Source of the DNA: Silene latifolia
Lineage: Eukaryota > Streptophyta > Magnoliopsida > Caryophyllales > Caryophyllaceae
Length of the DNA: 64,000 nt
Assembly: GCF_048544455.1 (NCBI RefSeq)
Contig: NC_133531.1
Coordinates: 62,410,099-62,474,098 of the forward strand
Direction: 5' to 3'
Below are positions 33,560 through 46,052 of this stretch, piece by piece. A program made the position numbers and the translations under genes. Position 1 is the first letter of the stretch. Every line of letters begins with the position of its first letter. The notes under the pieces are model-generated. The model worked only from the letters and a program-made list of their open reading frames with translations. It was not told the origin of the DNA and did not search any database.

Positions 33560-34690
33560 TCGTATCTTCTAGATCTCCAAGTGCCTTATCTTCGTTCGAA
33601 CAATTGTAGACCATGAGTAGTTGACGGTGATCTTTCAGTTATCCATGGTTGTCGATCAAGCAAGCTTCAAGGAACATCGTTCATACTCTTTTTGCTATCC
33701 AAATCTTCCAAGCTCTGCTTCATATGGGTCATCGCGCTGCTTCCTCCTCGCATAGAGAGCCTTGCAAAGTCCTTCAAACAAATTTCGCACTGCGTGACGG
33801 GTTGATGGGAGTAGGTTGAATGCCTCATGCGATGGACTAGTCTAGCGAGTATCGAAGTGTTCCGCCTCGAATTCCTCAACATTTCTCGTGGTCAACAGGT
33901 CAGCTACATTCTTGGCATCTACCTTGGATTCCTTGACATCTCTCACGGTCTTCAACGGTCCATGGGCAAGTTCATTCTTTGCATGATGTCTCCAATAAGA
34001 AATCGAAATACTCGCAGGGAATACTTCAAACTCTCCAATCATTGTCGGGACGGTCCATTGCTTGCTTGATAACTTGGAAGAGAATCGAACTCGTGTTCCA
34101 AATTTAAAATTTCTCGCAGTCCTTACTTGAAGTATCCAATCGATCCACGGTCAAGTCTTAAGATTATCCACTCGGAGTGCCTCGAATGCTTCAATGGCCA
34201 ACGGGACATGTTGCTTGCTTCATAGCTTGGAAGAGAAATAAAACGACCCAACTCGGAGTTGCTTGAAATCCTCTTGCGCCTGACCAGACAAGTGCGTTGC
34301 TTGATGAGAAACCAAAATGAGCCACCTTGAAAGTTTCAAATTCTCTCGCGGTCGCCTCATAAGAGTATCAAGACGATCTAACTCAGACTTCCTCACGGTC
34401 GAGTAATTATTGAAATGATCTGATTCGAACTTTATCACAATCTCCTGCGGTCAACGATTGAGTTCCAATAGCCTTAAATTCCCATGCAATCAACTAGCCA
34501 AGTTTCCAAATAGAAATGATTAGCTTGGAATGCCTTGAATACTCTAACTGTTGTCGCGTAAGATCATTGCTCCAAGGAAGAACAAAATGACTCGCCCGGA
34601 ATGTCTCGAATTTTCCAGCGATCGACGGACAACTTCATTACTTGATAATTCAAAAGAGAATTGAAATGGCTAGTCTGAAACGTCGTGACG
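33560..34690 (+). repeat. degenerate repeated region of the Tat 3' part
   Basis: Recurring but decayed phrases such as TTGCTTGAT, CTTGGAAGAGAAT, CTCGGAATGCCTCGAA and CGGTCGACGG variants return roughly every 100-140 bp. ORFs on both strands here are short and have no recognisable domain. Confidence 0.55.
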
Positions 34691-36580
34691 ATCCAAGATG
34701 ACTTGTATAATACCTGCACACATTATCATATGACCAAGGGACAATATATGTACATTCAAATCAAGATTCCTAAAAAAGACATACATGAGCTGTAAAACAA
34801 GGGCAATCACCTTATGATTTGTGCAAATCAATTACAATCAGAAGTGACAAATTGCTAGGAATCAGAAGTGGTCCGGTAAAAAAAAATGAAATGAAAGGAA
34901 ATAAAAACACCCTGTTTTAACATAGCTCACAGTCGCCACACCACACATAGCTCTATTGTCTGCTGTTCCACCATCGGTCGTCGTGTTACTCGATGCTAGG
35001 TCTGTACGTCCAGTAACGATAATATGACAGTTTCATCAGTTGACGAGTACGACGATGTCAGTATTGATCTGTATCCCACGCTGTCAGCTAGTTCGTCGAT
35101 AACTTTCGCTGAAGTTTGTCGTCGGTCCTGGTTTGGGTAGAACTCCGGACACCATCTCCACTCATCCTGCATCATTGACAGCCACAATACTCGCCAGTGA
35201 TTCTCGATCACTCCCTCACGTCACTGTCAGATCGCCGCAGAATGTCGATTTTCACAAAGTGCGCTGCTTCTGTTAATTCATTCTCAATTTCAGGGTCGTC
35301 ATCACCTTGTCAACAATAATAACTAGAATCAGTTTTATATCTAGAAGAAAAGTTGCAGGGGATTCGAGAAGAATTTCTTACCAAAAAAAATCAAGTTATT
35401 TGGTCAATAGTTTGAAGACGAAGTCATCTCGATTCATTTGGGGGAAAATTTACAAGTAAAGTTCGATCATTTTTGCTGTATGAAGATTAATTATCTGCAA
35501 ATAATCGAATAGGCAAACATGGTCATGTATGAAGTATAAACTAACCCATGAAGATTTGAATAAGAAATTAGCAAAGCTACAGCAGGAGAGGAGGGTATAT
35601 GAGTATATCAAATAAAATTCAAGGGGATTTGTCAAAAAAAATACTCCGCCAAGGTTCAAGTGCAAGAGTAAATTCTACTCAAATCATCAATTTGTACAAG
35701 AAAACAAAAAGAAAAGAAACAAATGAAAAAAGGTGTGTAGCAAGGTTAAACAAAACTCCCTGCGTGCCACGCAAATTGTAATGGAGAGATGGAAAAATGA
35801 TGACATACCTGAAGTATTTGTTGAGATTTATACTAAAAAAGAACAGAGAGCATCGAAACAAAGGAAAAGGAAAGGGAGGCGGAATTTCGAAAGCATACCT
35901 TTGTTAGAGTTAGACGAAGAATGTGTACTGCAGGACGACCATCTAGTATGTCTATGTGATTTCTTTTTCGGATTTTTGAATAAGAAGACTGACATTGTGC
36001 GTGTGGAAATTGTTAGCAGCATGGTGTATAAATACTGATCATCATCAGTATTCAAAAGAGGCAATAAGATCATTGATTGGCAAGAGATTTGGTACTTAAT
36101 GCCCTGATAATTATTCCATATGATTTGTAACGGATGAATGTTTGAAAAAAAATCAAGGGATATTGTGTTACAACTAAAATCTCGCCTCTCAATTTCATTC
36201 AAATTGGCTTTTATGAGATATAATAGGGTCTTAATCCTCGTAAGTTTACTGGCCAAAGTCTTATTTACTCATTAAGCATGAAAATAAATGGGGAGAATTG
36301 GTTTTGACAAAGTCAAATGCTAAATTATGGGAGATTATCTCATAATTTCCTTTGGAAGAAACGTCCATCTATTGTTTATGCTCAACGGGTTGAGCTAGTA
36401 TATGGGTGTGTGTCCATACTGAAGTCCCAGAATTGTTGGATTAACGAAAAATCGTTGAATGGATATTTTCTTCAAATGTGTTCTACCAAGGTTACAAAAA
36501 TTGCCAAGGGGAATAAAGTCAAGTCAACGTGAAAAAATAAATCATTTACAAAGAAATTTATACGTGACTTACCAAATTTT
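34691..36580 (+). mobile_element. Tat 3' region without recognised content
   Basis: About 1.9 kb of AT-rich sequence. A minus-strand ORF of 142 codons (35828-36256) overlaps a plus-strand ORF of 101 codons; neither resembles a family I know. Some Tat elements carry an antisense ORF in this place, but I see no feature that supports one here. Confidence 0.45.
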
Positions 36581-36589
36581 ACGAGGCCG

Positions 36590-36741
36590 CTCTTTTAGCG
36601 AGTTAAGTACCCTTTAGACTTCCAAGTCGAGATGAAGGGGGGCAGGACAAAAATTACATGGGTGTTCTTACGACAAGTTAAGTACTCATGGACTTCCAAG
36701 TCATTCAAAATTTCACACGGGTACTCCTACGATAAGTTAAG
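36590..36741 (+). repeat. 59-bp tandem repeats of the Tat 3' region, left part
   Basis: Units carry GACTTCCAAGTC, ATTACATGGGT, ACTCCTACGACAAGTTAAGT. The array continues at 47812-47955 beyond the Athila-like element, whose insertion split a unit at TTAAG. Across the insertion the phase stays at 59 bp. Confidence 0.9.
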
Positions 36742-37830
36742 TGATGCGATCCCGCTAAGTGTTCACAAATTAAGATGTGGTCCTTGGTCACGGTCGAATC
36801 AAAACACAATTTATAGCTCCACAAACAACTCTACAATTAGTAAAGAAGCAAGTAAAGGTCGGATCCCAAGGGACGGGAGTTGAAATGAGATTTCTATTGT
36901 AACTAGTGGTGTCTAAGGGGTGTCACAAACTGGGTTGATGTAGAAGGTTACTAAACTAAGATAGCAATGAAAATAAACAAGCAAGATGAATTAAAGGGAT
37001 GTAAACAATTGATTAAAGGCACTAGGGTGTCATGGGATCATAGGGGAATCATGGGATATGATCATACAAACATGTTCTCAATTTATAAGCAAGCAATTAT
37101 TGTTGTGATGGATTGAGTTGGGTTATATCTTACAATCCTAGGAAAGTTTGGGTCCCGGAGCCGAATCGATTAGATTGTACAACACCTACAAGTCGACTTA
37201 ATCTTCCCTACTCAACAACATGCATTGTCTAATGAGACTCGAGTTGGGTTATGTCTTACAAGTCTCATTGAAAAGATAGAAGATGATAGTAAATGCAAGG
37301 ATTCATAGGCTTAGCATTTCATCAAATATAACATGTGCATGAGTTAAGATCAAAACAAGCAAGCAAATAAAACATGAAAGCATATTAATTTAAGCATGAA
37401 TCATTCCCCATGTTGGTTTCCCCTAATCACCCATTAACCCTAGCTAAGAGACTACTCACTCATTATCATGTTGATCATGCTAGCAAGGTTGTCAATCATA
37501 CCAACAATATGAAACATGATGAATAAATGAAAGTAATTAACAATGATTAAAAAGTGATTAAGAGATTATACCTACTAATGATTCCAATAATAAAGCAAGA
37601 ATAAAAGAAGTACTTGAATGCTTGATTGAGAGGTTGTCAATCTCCCAACAATAACCCAAAATAATCTTCAATTACCCAAAATAAAGGATGAACAAAGGAG
37701 AGATTAAAGAACTAAAACTTGGATTAAAACTTGATTAAAACTTGATTACAATATTAAAGAGAGATTGATTGATATTAACTACACTAATTATTGATAAGAA
37801 GAACATGCTCCTCTAATTAGACTAATGGGG

Positions 37831-37838
37831 TATTTATA
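37831..37838 (-). promoter_or_regulatory. LTR TATA box (copy 2, 3' LTR)
   Basis: TATAAATA on the minus strand at the same offset as 47146-47153 in the 5' LTR. Confidence 0.7.
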
Positions 37839-37974
37839 GTGGAAATTAGGGAGGATGCATTAGGGTTAACTAAGGGCTAAACTAGTAATTACACTTTTTA
37901 AGTTGAGCAAGGAGGAGCCGGTATTTTCTGAGAGAAGGGCTTCTCTTTTCGTAGCTTCAAGAAGACAATCCGTG

Positions 37975-38155
37975 CTATGCTGGAATCCGGGCGGAATGGG
38001 GTCGGGACGGGCGGATTCTGGCGTTTTAATCCGAGCGGATTCATGGGAATCCGGGCGGATTGTGGAGGGGGAATCCGAGCGGATTGTGGCAAAGCCGCTC
38101 GGATTGTGCTGCTGCGGGACGGACGGATTGTTGGCAATCCGCTCGGATTGTCAGT
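37975..38155. promoter_or_regulatory. dyad-motif array in U3 (copy 2, 3' LTR)
   Basis: About nine sites of the AATCCG-NN-CGGATT type and single-arm variants such as GGGACGGGCGGATT in 180 bp. It lies upstream of the TATA box on the transcribed strand. Confidence 0.6.
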
Positions 38156-38496
38156 CAGCAACAATTCTTCTTCTTTTCTTCCCTTTTCTTCATAAATTCC
38201 TTGGGGATTTCCTTGGGGACTCAAGGATCTTTTCTCAACATTGCTCTTCTACTATAATATGCACAAAGGCCCTCTAATCTTGTCCCTCCTTGATGCTTGG
38301 TCATTGAATTCGATCAATTTAGTCTCGTTTTTCCATGAAAATGCAAGATTCTTACTCCTTTCCTACCAAGGGATCAAAATCTCAAAGAATATGCAAAACA
38401 AAGAACTAAAGATAAGAAATGACCCAAATAAGCACTAAAAAGCATGGAAACAAGGCTAACTCGGGGGCTAAATATGCGCCAATTATGGTCACATCA

Positions 38497-38512
38497 AATA
38501 TCCCCAAACCGA
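38497..38512 (-). other. polypurine tract of copy 2
   Basis: On the minus strand GGTTTGGGGATATT runs up to the LTR start TGATGTGACC. The same words adjoin the LTR of copy 3 at 63440-63455. Confidence 0.8.
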
Positions 38513-40469
38513 ACCTTTGCTCGTCCCGAGTAAAGAGGTGACAAAGACTAGGACCAATACTAACCTATCCTAATAATATAGCCGATATGAGACAATTAGC
38601 GGGTCTCACTCCGCCCCTTCAACTCACAACAAGACAACCATGAGGTAGGATGCCTTCTTGCAAGGCAAGGTGGGTCTTGCCAAAATGGCGACACATCCAA
38701 ACATTAAGCACACAAAAACACATAATGGATGCATCTACAAAAGAATAGCCACCTTCCTCATCTAAGTGGCGGAAATTATCTACAAGGGAAGTAATTCAAG
38801 GGTACACATTCCTTCATAGATGCAATTTCTTCAAACTACTAAGCCTAGAAGGATACCAATAAATCACCTCCAAATTGTGTCAAGATAGGGTACCTTTGTC
38901 CTCAATCGTTAAATGCTTTTGTCAAGAGTAGACTCCCTATGGTGTTAGAAACACTGGAGGATCGCGGAATTCCCCCTCTTGCCTAGACAAGAAGAAGGGT
39001 CGTCCCCTCTCTACCATGCACAAAAATGGATGAGATGGATAAAGGGATCAATAAAATTTGAGTTTCATTTGGGAGTTTGCTTTGGTTTTTGTTTTCCCCC
39101 CAATTTCTTGTGGCATATAACATTTGAGAACACTTTCTTTTTGCCATTTCTTTTGATTTTTGGCTTTTCAACACTTGACAATTTTTCAAATTTTTTGCAT
39201 TTTCTTTTGAACATTTTCAAAGTCACCCCAATTAGTAACGAGGGTGCCTTGTATTTGAAGCTTAGGAGTTCTATTTTTGCTCCTCTTTTCATTTGATGAA
39301 TTTTTGCAAACTTTCTTTCACTTTTCATTTCATTGAACTCAAATTGATTTCTTTTTGTGCCCATTCCCTTTTGTTGACAAAAATACGGTAGAACATGGAT
39401 GAATGATGGTTGCATGGTTTCAAGGGTCACCTTGGAATAAACGGTAGCCAAGGAGTTATCACACCACAAGGTACTCTTGACTAGGCCTTAATCCATGGGT
39501 CAAAGGATACTAGCATGACACATCCTAGGGTGTTTTACAAGTATCCTAACAAGCAAAGTCTTAAGAAGAAAAAGCATCTACTAGGGCCTATATACACTTG
39601 TCAAGCTTCCCAAGTAGACGGTTTCACAAAATTTTTCTAACATGCAAACTACATGCCATGATGCAACTAACATATATACATCCTAATGCATATGATTCTA
39701 CCAACTAATATGCCATATAAACTAAATGTAAGTCCTAAGTTCACATTGTTATACCGCATCAATCAAAATAAAGCCACATAGTCATTAACATAAAGAGGAA
39801 AAAGGAGATTGGAAAGATCATACCATGCGGTTTTCAATATCCTCATGTCTCGGATGTGGCGTAGTCGATCAATGTGAAAAAGGATGAACAAACACAATAT
39901 ATACAAAACAATATGTACAAGACTACACTAAAAAGGAAATGAACTTGTTTTTGGGTTTTCAATTTTCAAATTTTTATGATTTTTGAAATTTTTCAATTTT
40001 TTTTTTGGATTTTTGAATAAGAGTTAAATGTTAGAATTCCCATCCCCACACTAACATGGGCATTGTCCTCAATGGCCAAAATGATGGAAATTATGCAAAG
40101 ATGATGCATGATTTCTATACTAAATGCAATCTATACTAAGCTACACTACATGATGCATTGTTTTTGTTATGACGGAGAGGATAATTTAGATTACCTCCCG
40201 TTGTGTATGCATTAACTTCCCCAAACCGAATGAGACACTATTGCTAATGTCCAAGGATGGGTATAGTTCATGCACACACTATGCTATGCATGAAACTAAT
40301 TTGTCATTTTGGATTTTTAAAATGGGAACAATAGAATGAGAACACCTCAATGGTACCGAGGTGTGAGTCCTCAAATGGGGCTAGGACTACTCCAACAATG
40401 ATCAAAATGAAATAAAATACAAAGAGAGAAATAGACAAACCATGAGAGTGTAGGAGTCTCCAAGGCTTG
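38513..40469 (-). mobile_element. 3' non-coding region of copy 2
   Basis: About 2 kb between ORF1 and the polypurine tract. ORFs up to 134 codons near 38979-39469 overlap on both strands in T/A-rich DNA and have no recognisable domain. The first 500 bp are conserved in copy 3 (63440-64000). Confidence 0.6.
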
Positions 40470-42085
40470 CTAATCTTCCATCATGCTATCATCATCACTT
40501 CCCTCATGAGAAGTGGTCACATTGCCACTTTCCTTGTCATTTGCTTCTTCACTTTCTTCCTCATCTTCCTCATCATCATCTTCACCATCCTTTTCTCCTT
40601 CACTTGCTTCTTCCTCAATATTATCATCAACTTCCTCATCATTTCCAACAACCTCATTGTCACCCAAAACGACCCTAGGTGCACCCGGAAATAAGACTTC
40701 TCTATCCGCCCAACTAGGCAAAGGACAAGATGGGTCAAGTAGTCCTTGCCTAGCTAAATGTAGGAGGGGTGGATATTGAGCCAAGTAGGCATTTTTCCGA
40801 TCTTCATAGGCTTGCTTGTGCATTGCTTGCATGAGAAGAGTCACATAGTCTTTACCAACTTCAACTACTTCCGGCTTGAACTCTTCATACTTAAAGGGGT
40901 AAGGTGGTATGACAATGGTAGAGGAGGGCATTTCAAGATCACCCTTTTGTTGTTGAATGATATACTCGGCTTCTTTGGAAAGGGGAAGTAGATAATTGGT
41001 CCGGTGGACGCTTAGACGGCAAATCTTTGAAGGCAAGGTGAACGATCTAGCTTCACTAGTTAGCCATCCATACTTAGTGTCAAGGGGGTTATGGGCAACC
41101 CACTTGAACTTGTGAATCATAGTATGCATATCAACAAGATGGACACCCTCCTTTGCTTTGTACTTGTTATCCTTATTGAAGTTAGGATCAAAGTGCTTGG
41201 CTAGGAGTGTAACTAGGCCGCCATTGACAATAACGGTCGTGCCCTTCTTCCCACTATCAATATTGAGCCATCTATCTACCAAGAGCCTCAAAGAATTGTA
41301 AGGCTTGGTGTGAACTCTTCCGATATTCAAAGCCGATTCAAGGAGAATAAAATCAAATCTTGTGAAATGGTTGGTATCTTTCCTAGCAATTATGGTATTA
41401 CCCACGACCTTGTGCCATACTCTTATGCCCGGATGGTGGACCAAAAGAGCACGACTCGCATGAAAATCTTCAAATTTCTTCCGGAGATTGCCTCCTAAAG
41501 AGGCTCGGGGTCATACTTTCCATAATGCTTAAGATAACGCGATTCATCACTAAGACCCAAAATTTCACCCAATTCCTTAAAGGTAATGCGTCTACTAACA
41601 TTAGCTAGACGAAACTCGATATTCTCCCTATTCTCAACTTTGGTGACTTTCAAAGAACTTAAAAATTCCAAGGCAAGGGAGGGGTATGTCAATTCCCTTG
41701 TTTCAAATAATTTCTTCAACCCTATGGCATTGAAAAAGACTTTTGTTTGTTCAAGAACAGCCAATTTTTGTAAGGTATCTTCACATATGAATTTGGTGGA
41801 TTGTAATGACTTCATAGCAAACTTGACAAAGGTATTTCTATGGGTATCGGAAATGAAAGTTACCTCCGGATAATGCAAAAGTTGATCAATTACCGGAGTA
41901 GAAGGTGTTGTTGCTCCCATAGAAGGTTGTTGTTCTTGTTGCACTTCCAAGTTTGGTGTTGCTACCACCATAGCCAATGCTTTCTTTGTTTGAAGAGCCT
42001 TTTGCCTTTGTGAGAGTGCCTTAGCCTTTGGTGCCTTTGTTGCCTTTGTTGCTCCCTTAGTCCTTGCCATTGATGAACTAACCAA
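40470..42085 (-). pseudogene. Athila-type ORF1 protein, one frameshift
   Basis: From 42085 the first 196 codons hold the basic leader and a conserved core with LANVSRRITFKELGEILGL, ending at a stop near 41495. Homologous coding continues in another frame to 40470 for at least 324 codons, starting upstream of its first ATG. That part has FDFILLESALNIGRVH, TVIVNGGLVTLLAKHFDP and a very acidic C-terminus rich in Glu and Asp. A one-base indel between about 41450 and 41500 explains the break; total length would be near 540 codons. The family matches the extra ORF of Athila elements. I see no clear signal peptide or membrane segment, so an envelope role is not supported here. Confidence 0.8.
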
Positions 42086-42333
42086 GAAAAGAATGAAAAA
42101 TCTTCAATTTGTAGTATGCCCAAATCGATTTGAAGGTGAAAGGCTTTGCCTTTATGAAAACAAAAATCGACTCAAAGGTTGAAGATTTTGTGCTTGGTTT
42201 TGGTTTTGGTTGAGGAAGGAGTGATTAATTTGTTGTTGGAAGGATGGTTTGATTTGTATTTGGTGAATGTTGTTGAGGGTTTTTGTTTTTGTGATGGAGA
42301 GGATGAGGGTTTTGATGTTGTGGGTAGTGTTTA

Positions 42334-42357
42334 TGAATGAATGAATGAATGAATGAA
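42334..42357. repeat. (TGAA)6 microsatellite
   Basis: Six perfect TGAA units upstream of ORF1; eight are present at the matching place in copy 1. Confidence 0.95.
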
Positions 42358-42399
42358 GGTGGGAGGGGTTTTAAAGAGGCCGAAAATTTCGAATCTGCA

Positions 42400-42800
42400 G
42401 GGGCAATCCGTGCGGATTCTGCCCAATCCGTGCGGATTCTGCTCTTTCTGAACTTTGCAAAACTCGCCTAAAGACGGGCGGATTTGTGACAATCCGCTCG
42501 GATTTGCTGAGCACGGGACGGGCGGATTTGCTTAAAGACGGACGGATTTCTGTCCAGAGAAATTTGCTTGTTTTCCTCGGCTGCAAAGACGGACGTCTTT
42601 CTTTCAGGACGGACGGATTTTTCAAGACGGGCGGATTCTGTGGAATCCGCTCGGATTTTAGCACAGTCAAGAAATTTTCAAAATTCAGCTCAGTTCAGGA
42701 CGGGCGTCTTTTCTGCAATACGCTCGGATTCTGCAAGACGGGCGGATTCTTGGGAATCCGCTCGGATTCTTCCTCTGTGTACACGGATTCAGTTCCACCC
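42400..42800. promoter_or_regulatory. dyad-motif array upstream of ORF1 (copy 2)
   Basis: At least fourteen sites in 400 bp. Perfect dyads include AATCCGCTCGGATT (three times), AATCCGTGCGGATT (twice) and AAGACGGACGTCTT; mixed sites include AAGACGGGCGGATT and AAGACGGACGGATT. Half-sites always meet with a 2-bp gap. The array starts about 310 bp upstream of the ORF1 start codon on the minus strand. Confidence 0.65.
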
Positions 42801-43119
42801 GTGCACAGCGCATTTCCCTTATCATTCTTCCATTCTTTCTTCAAGTCTTGTGTTCTTCATTGTGGGGGCACTACTAAGGCATGGATAGCCTAGGCAATTG
42901 CCATCCCCACACTAAGTTAAAAGCACTACACATCAATTGAAATCGTTAGTCCCTTCCTCACTTCTCTCTTACATGACAATTATTTTGATCAAAGTAAATA
43001 AAAATCCAAAGAATGACAAAAATGCAATAAAAGAATTGAAAAGTAAGTTAGGGAGTTAGAAATATATACAAGTGGTGGTTTAGGGAGGACTCCACCAAAC
43101 TCTCGTTCTTGATGAGATG
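42801..43119 (-). other. non-coding spacer between protease and ORF1 (copy 2)
   Basis: Conserved with 4366-4685 of copy 1. No coding sequence. RT, RNase H and integrase are missing here. Confidence 0.7.
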
Positions 43120-44593
43120 TCAAGGGGGCATGTCCAAGGTGTTGTTGATGTTTCTCAACACCTTGAAGAAGTAATCAAAAGCTTGTTCATTATCATGGTA
43201 GAGGTTCTCAATAGACCTTGGCCCTTGTTGTTGGTCTAGATCGATGGCATGTCCAATGTAGGGATTAAAAATCCCTTCAAACTCGTCATCCCAAAGACCA
43301 CAAACTTCATTGAGTTGATCATTGAAAATCTCTTGCTTAGATGGAGACAACTCTCCCAATTTCTTCTCTTGGCCAATGAGGCCATCCTCTTCTTACTTGG
43401 TTGATTTTGATGAGCTTTGCAAGCTCTCCTTGTCACAATTCACTTGCTCTTTGAATGGAGCATCTTCGACTTTCTTCTTCCATTGGAGTTCCGATTTCTT
43501 CCTTTCATCCTTTCGGCTATAATGATCAATCATGAAACATGGCTCATGCAAACGAGGAGCTCTCATAGTCTTGTCAAGATTAAAGGTTATGCTTTCATCT
43601 CCAACTTCTAGAGTGAGCTCACCATGTTTCACATCAATTACCGCACCGGCGGTGTGTAAGGAAAGGTCTTCCTAGGATGATTGGAATGTTGGAATCTTCC
43701 TCCATATCAACAATGACAAAGTCCACCGGGATGAAAAACTTTCCAATTCGCACGGGGACATCTTCCCATATCCCTAACGGTGTCTTCGTCGATCTATCGG
43801 CCATTTGGAGTGTGATATTGGTGCATTTAAGCTCTCCCATCCCCAACCTTTTACTTACCGAGTACGACATGACACTCACACTAGCCCCTAGATCACATAA
43901 GGCTTTGTTGATCGTCGTGTCGCCAATGGTACACGGTATTGAGAAGCTTCCCGGATCCTTTAACTTTGGAGGTGAACTCCCTTGAAGTATTGCACTACTC
44001 ACCTTAGTGAGGACGATGGTCTCAAGCTTCCGGATCGACTTCTTCTTTGTGAGGATATCTTTCATGTACTTCGCATAGGCCGGAACGTGATTGATTAATT
44101 CCGTGAAAGGAATTGAGACTTCCAAATTCTTCACAATTTCCATGAACTTTCCAAGTTGATCATCAAATTTGGGCTTGGCTTGACGACTTGGAAAAGGAAG
44201 TCTAATCACAATGGGCTCCTTCTCCTTGGCCTTGTCTTCATTTTTCTTTGAACTTTCTTCTTTTGATGATTCTCCATCTTTGGAGTTTTGCACAATTTCT
44301 TCCTTTTCACTAGCTTCCACAACTTCATCCTCAACTTGCTTCTTCGGTGCTTCATACCTTGTACCACTTCTCAAGTGAATGGCACTAACCGTTTCATGTC
44401 TAGGGGGATTACTTTGAGGTGGTAATTGCCCCTTTTGTCTTTGTGAGCTTGAAGATGCTAGTTGAGTCAATTTTGTTTCCAACATCTTGGTGTGAGCTAG
44501 AATGTTGTTGATGGTGGTTTCCTTTGCTTGGCTATCTTTTTGCATTTGAGTGAAAAATTCTTGTTGATTCTTTTGCATTTGGAGGACCGCTTT
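43120..44593 (-). pseudogene. aspartic protease region of Athila-like gag-pro (copy 2)
   Basis: The linker and protease are homologous to 4686-6257. The catalytic loop CDLGASVSVM keeps the Asp-x-Gly motif lost in copy 1, and IPIILGRPFL is present. A one-base insertion just after this point (near 43660) shifts the frame, and a TAA lies at 43393-43395. The tail again ends MPP. Would process gag in the particle if intact. Confidence 0.85.
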
Positions 44594-45943
44594 TTAGACA
44601 TCAAAGCCTTGGTCATTTTGGTTATTGTATGGATTTTGATTTTGGTAACCTTGGTTTTGATTGTAAAAGGGTCTTTGATTTTGGTTTCTCATGGGTGGTG
44701 GAGTATATGTTGTTTGAGGGTTTTGAACATTTTGGCTTTTGTATGAGAGATTTGGATGGAATTTGGTGTTTTCATTGTAAAAGTTGGAATAAGGGGTACC
44801 ACTCTTGTATGCTTGGAAAGCATTCACTTGTTCATTTGTTCCCCTACATTGTCCTTGGTCATGTCCCAAAGTTCCACAATTCTCACATATCCCACTTGGG
44901 ATTGATGAGGATGCCGTCATGGCATTAACATGATGCTTTGATGATTTTGAGTTTTCCTCAAGTCTAGCCATAGCTTGTTCAAACTTCAAGTTGATTGTGT
45001 CAATGTGAGCACTAAGTTGAGCACCCAATTGAGTTACGGAGTCCACTTCATGCTTTCCTCCTCTAGTAGCCTTGCGAGGTCTACTATATTGTTAGTTATG
45101 GACCGCCATTTCCTCAATCTTGTTCCATGTTTGATTGTCATCAACTTCGGTGAACATTCCATTTGATCCCATATTGAGAATGTTCCTAGAATCTTCATAT
45201 AAACCATTCCAAAATTGTTGCACCAAAAACCATTCGCTAAGTCCATGGTGAGGACATGAGCGACAAATTCCCTTGAACCGCTCCCAAGCTTCATACAAAG
45301 ACTCTCCATCCATTTGCTTAAAACCCGTAATTTGAGCTCTTAGCATGTTAGTCTTTTCCGGTGGGTAGAATTTTTTGTATAAAGCTAGAGCCAACTTCTT
45401 CCAAGAATCTATTCCAAGGGTGGCCTTATCAAGGCCCTTCAACCATTGCTTCGCGGTGCCGATTAAGGAAAAAGGAAATAAGACCCATCTAATTTGGTCT
45501 TGAGTCACGCCCGTTTGAGAGATAGCATCACAATAATCGCAAAAGGTTTTCATATGAGAATGAGGGTCCTCACTAGGCATCCCCCCGAATTGGCTCATCT
45601 CAACTAATTGGATGAAGGCGGACTTGGCAATAAAATTTCCGGTGAGATGTTGCGGTGTAGGAGTACCATTTGGTAGATTCTCCTCGTTGGGTACGGAGTG
45701 TGACGAGAATTTTGGCATTGTAGGTGGATTTTGTGGGGTATTGTGTAATGGGTTTTCTTCTCCTTCTATTGCGAAAGGATTGACAAACTCACTAGTGGGT
45801 TGGACAACTTCACCAATACCTCGTAAATTCCTCCTAACAACTCTCCTATTGTTCGTCAAGGTTCTTTCGATTTCACGGTCAAAAGGTAACAAATCACATT
45901 GTAACTTTCTAGACATGGAAAATATCAAACAACTCGAAAACAA
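44594..45943 (-). pseudogene. Athila-like gag (copy 2), two in-frame stops
   Basis: From 45943 the gag domain is open for 283 codons (QWLKGLDKATLGIDSW, LYKKFYPPEKT, RFKGICRSCPHHGL). TAA at 45092 interrupts the frame just before the linker to the zinc knuckle CENCGTLGHDQGQC. A second TAA at 44594 replaces a glutamine codon present in copy 1. All parts are in one frame. The stops differ from those in copy 1, so the ancestor had an open gag. Confidence 0.87.
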
Positions 45944-46027
45944 TTAGAACAAAACTTGAGGAGTTTTACTTCCTCAAGGCGAAGAGAGACACAACTAATG
46001 ACAATAAAAAGAAATATAAATCAAACA

Positions 46028-46052
46028 AACACCGTCCCCGGCAATGGCGCCA
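46028..46052 (-). other. primer binding site of copy 2
   Basis: TGGCGCCATTGCCGGGGA on the minus strand, one base different from the tRNA-Asp-type PBS of copy 1, four bases from the LTR end. Confidence 0.9.

Larger units (their letters stand above)
36742..38496 (-). repeat. 3' LTR of Athila-like copy 2
   Basis: Plus-strand left end TGATGCGATCCCGC, right end GGTCACATCA. TATA box at 37831-37838 (minus) and dyad array at 37975-38155. No indel relative to the 5' LTR. Confidence 0.95.

Noticed and set aside
35828-36256. 142-codon minus-strand ORF in the Tat 3' region as a possible antisense gene
   Set aside because: Overlaps a plus-strand ORF, lacks recognisable domains or repeats, and lies in AT-rich DNA where such lengths occur by chance.
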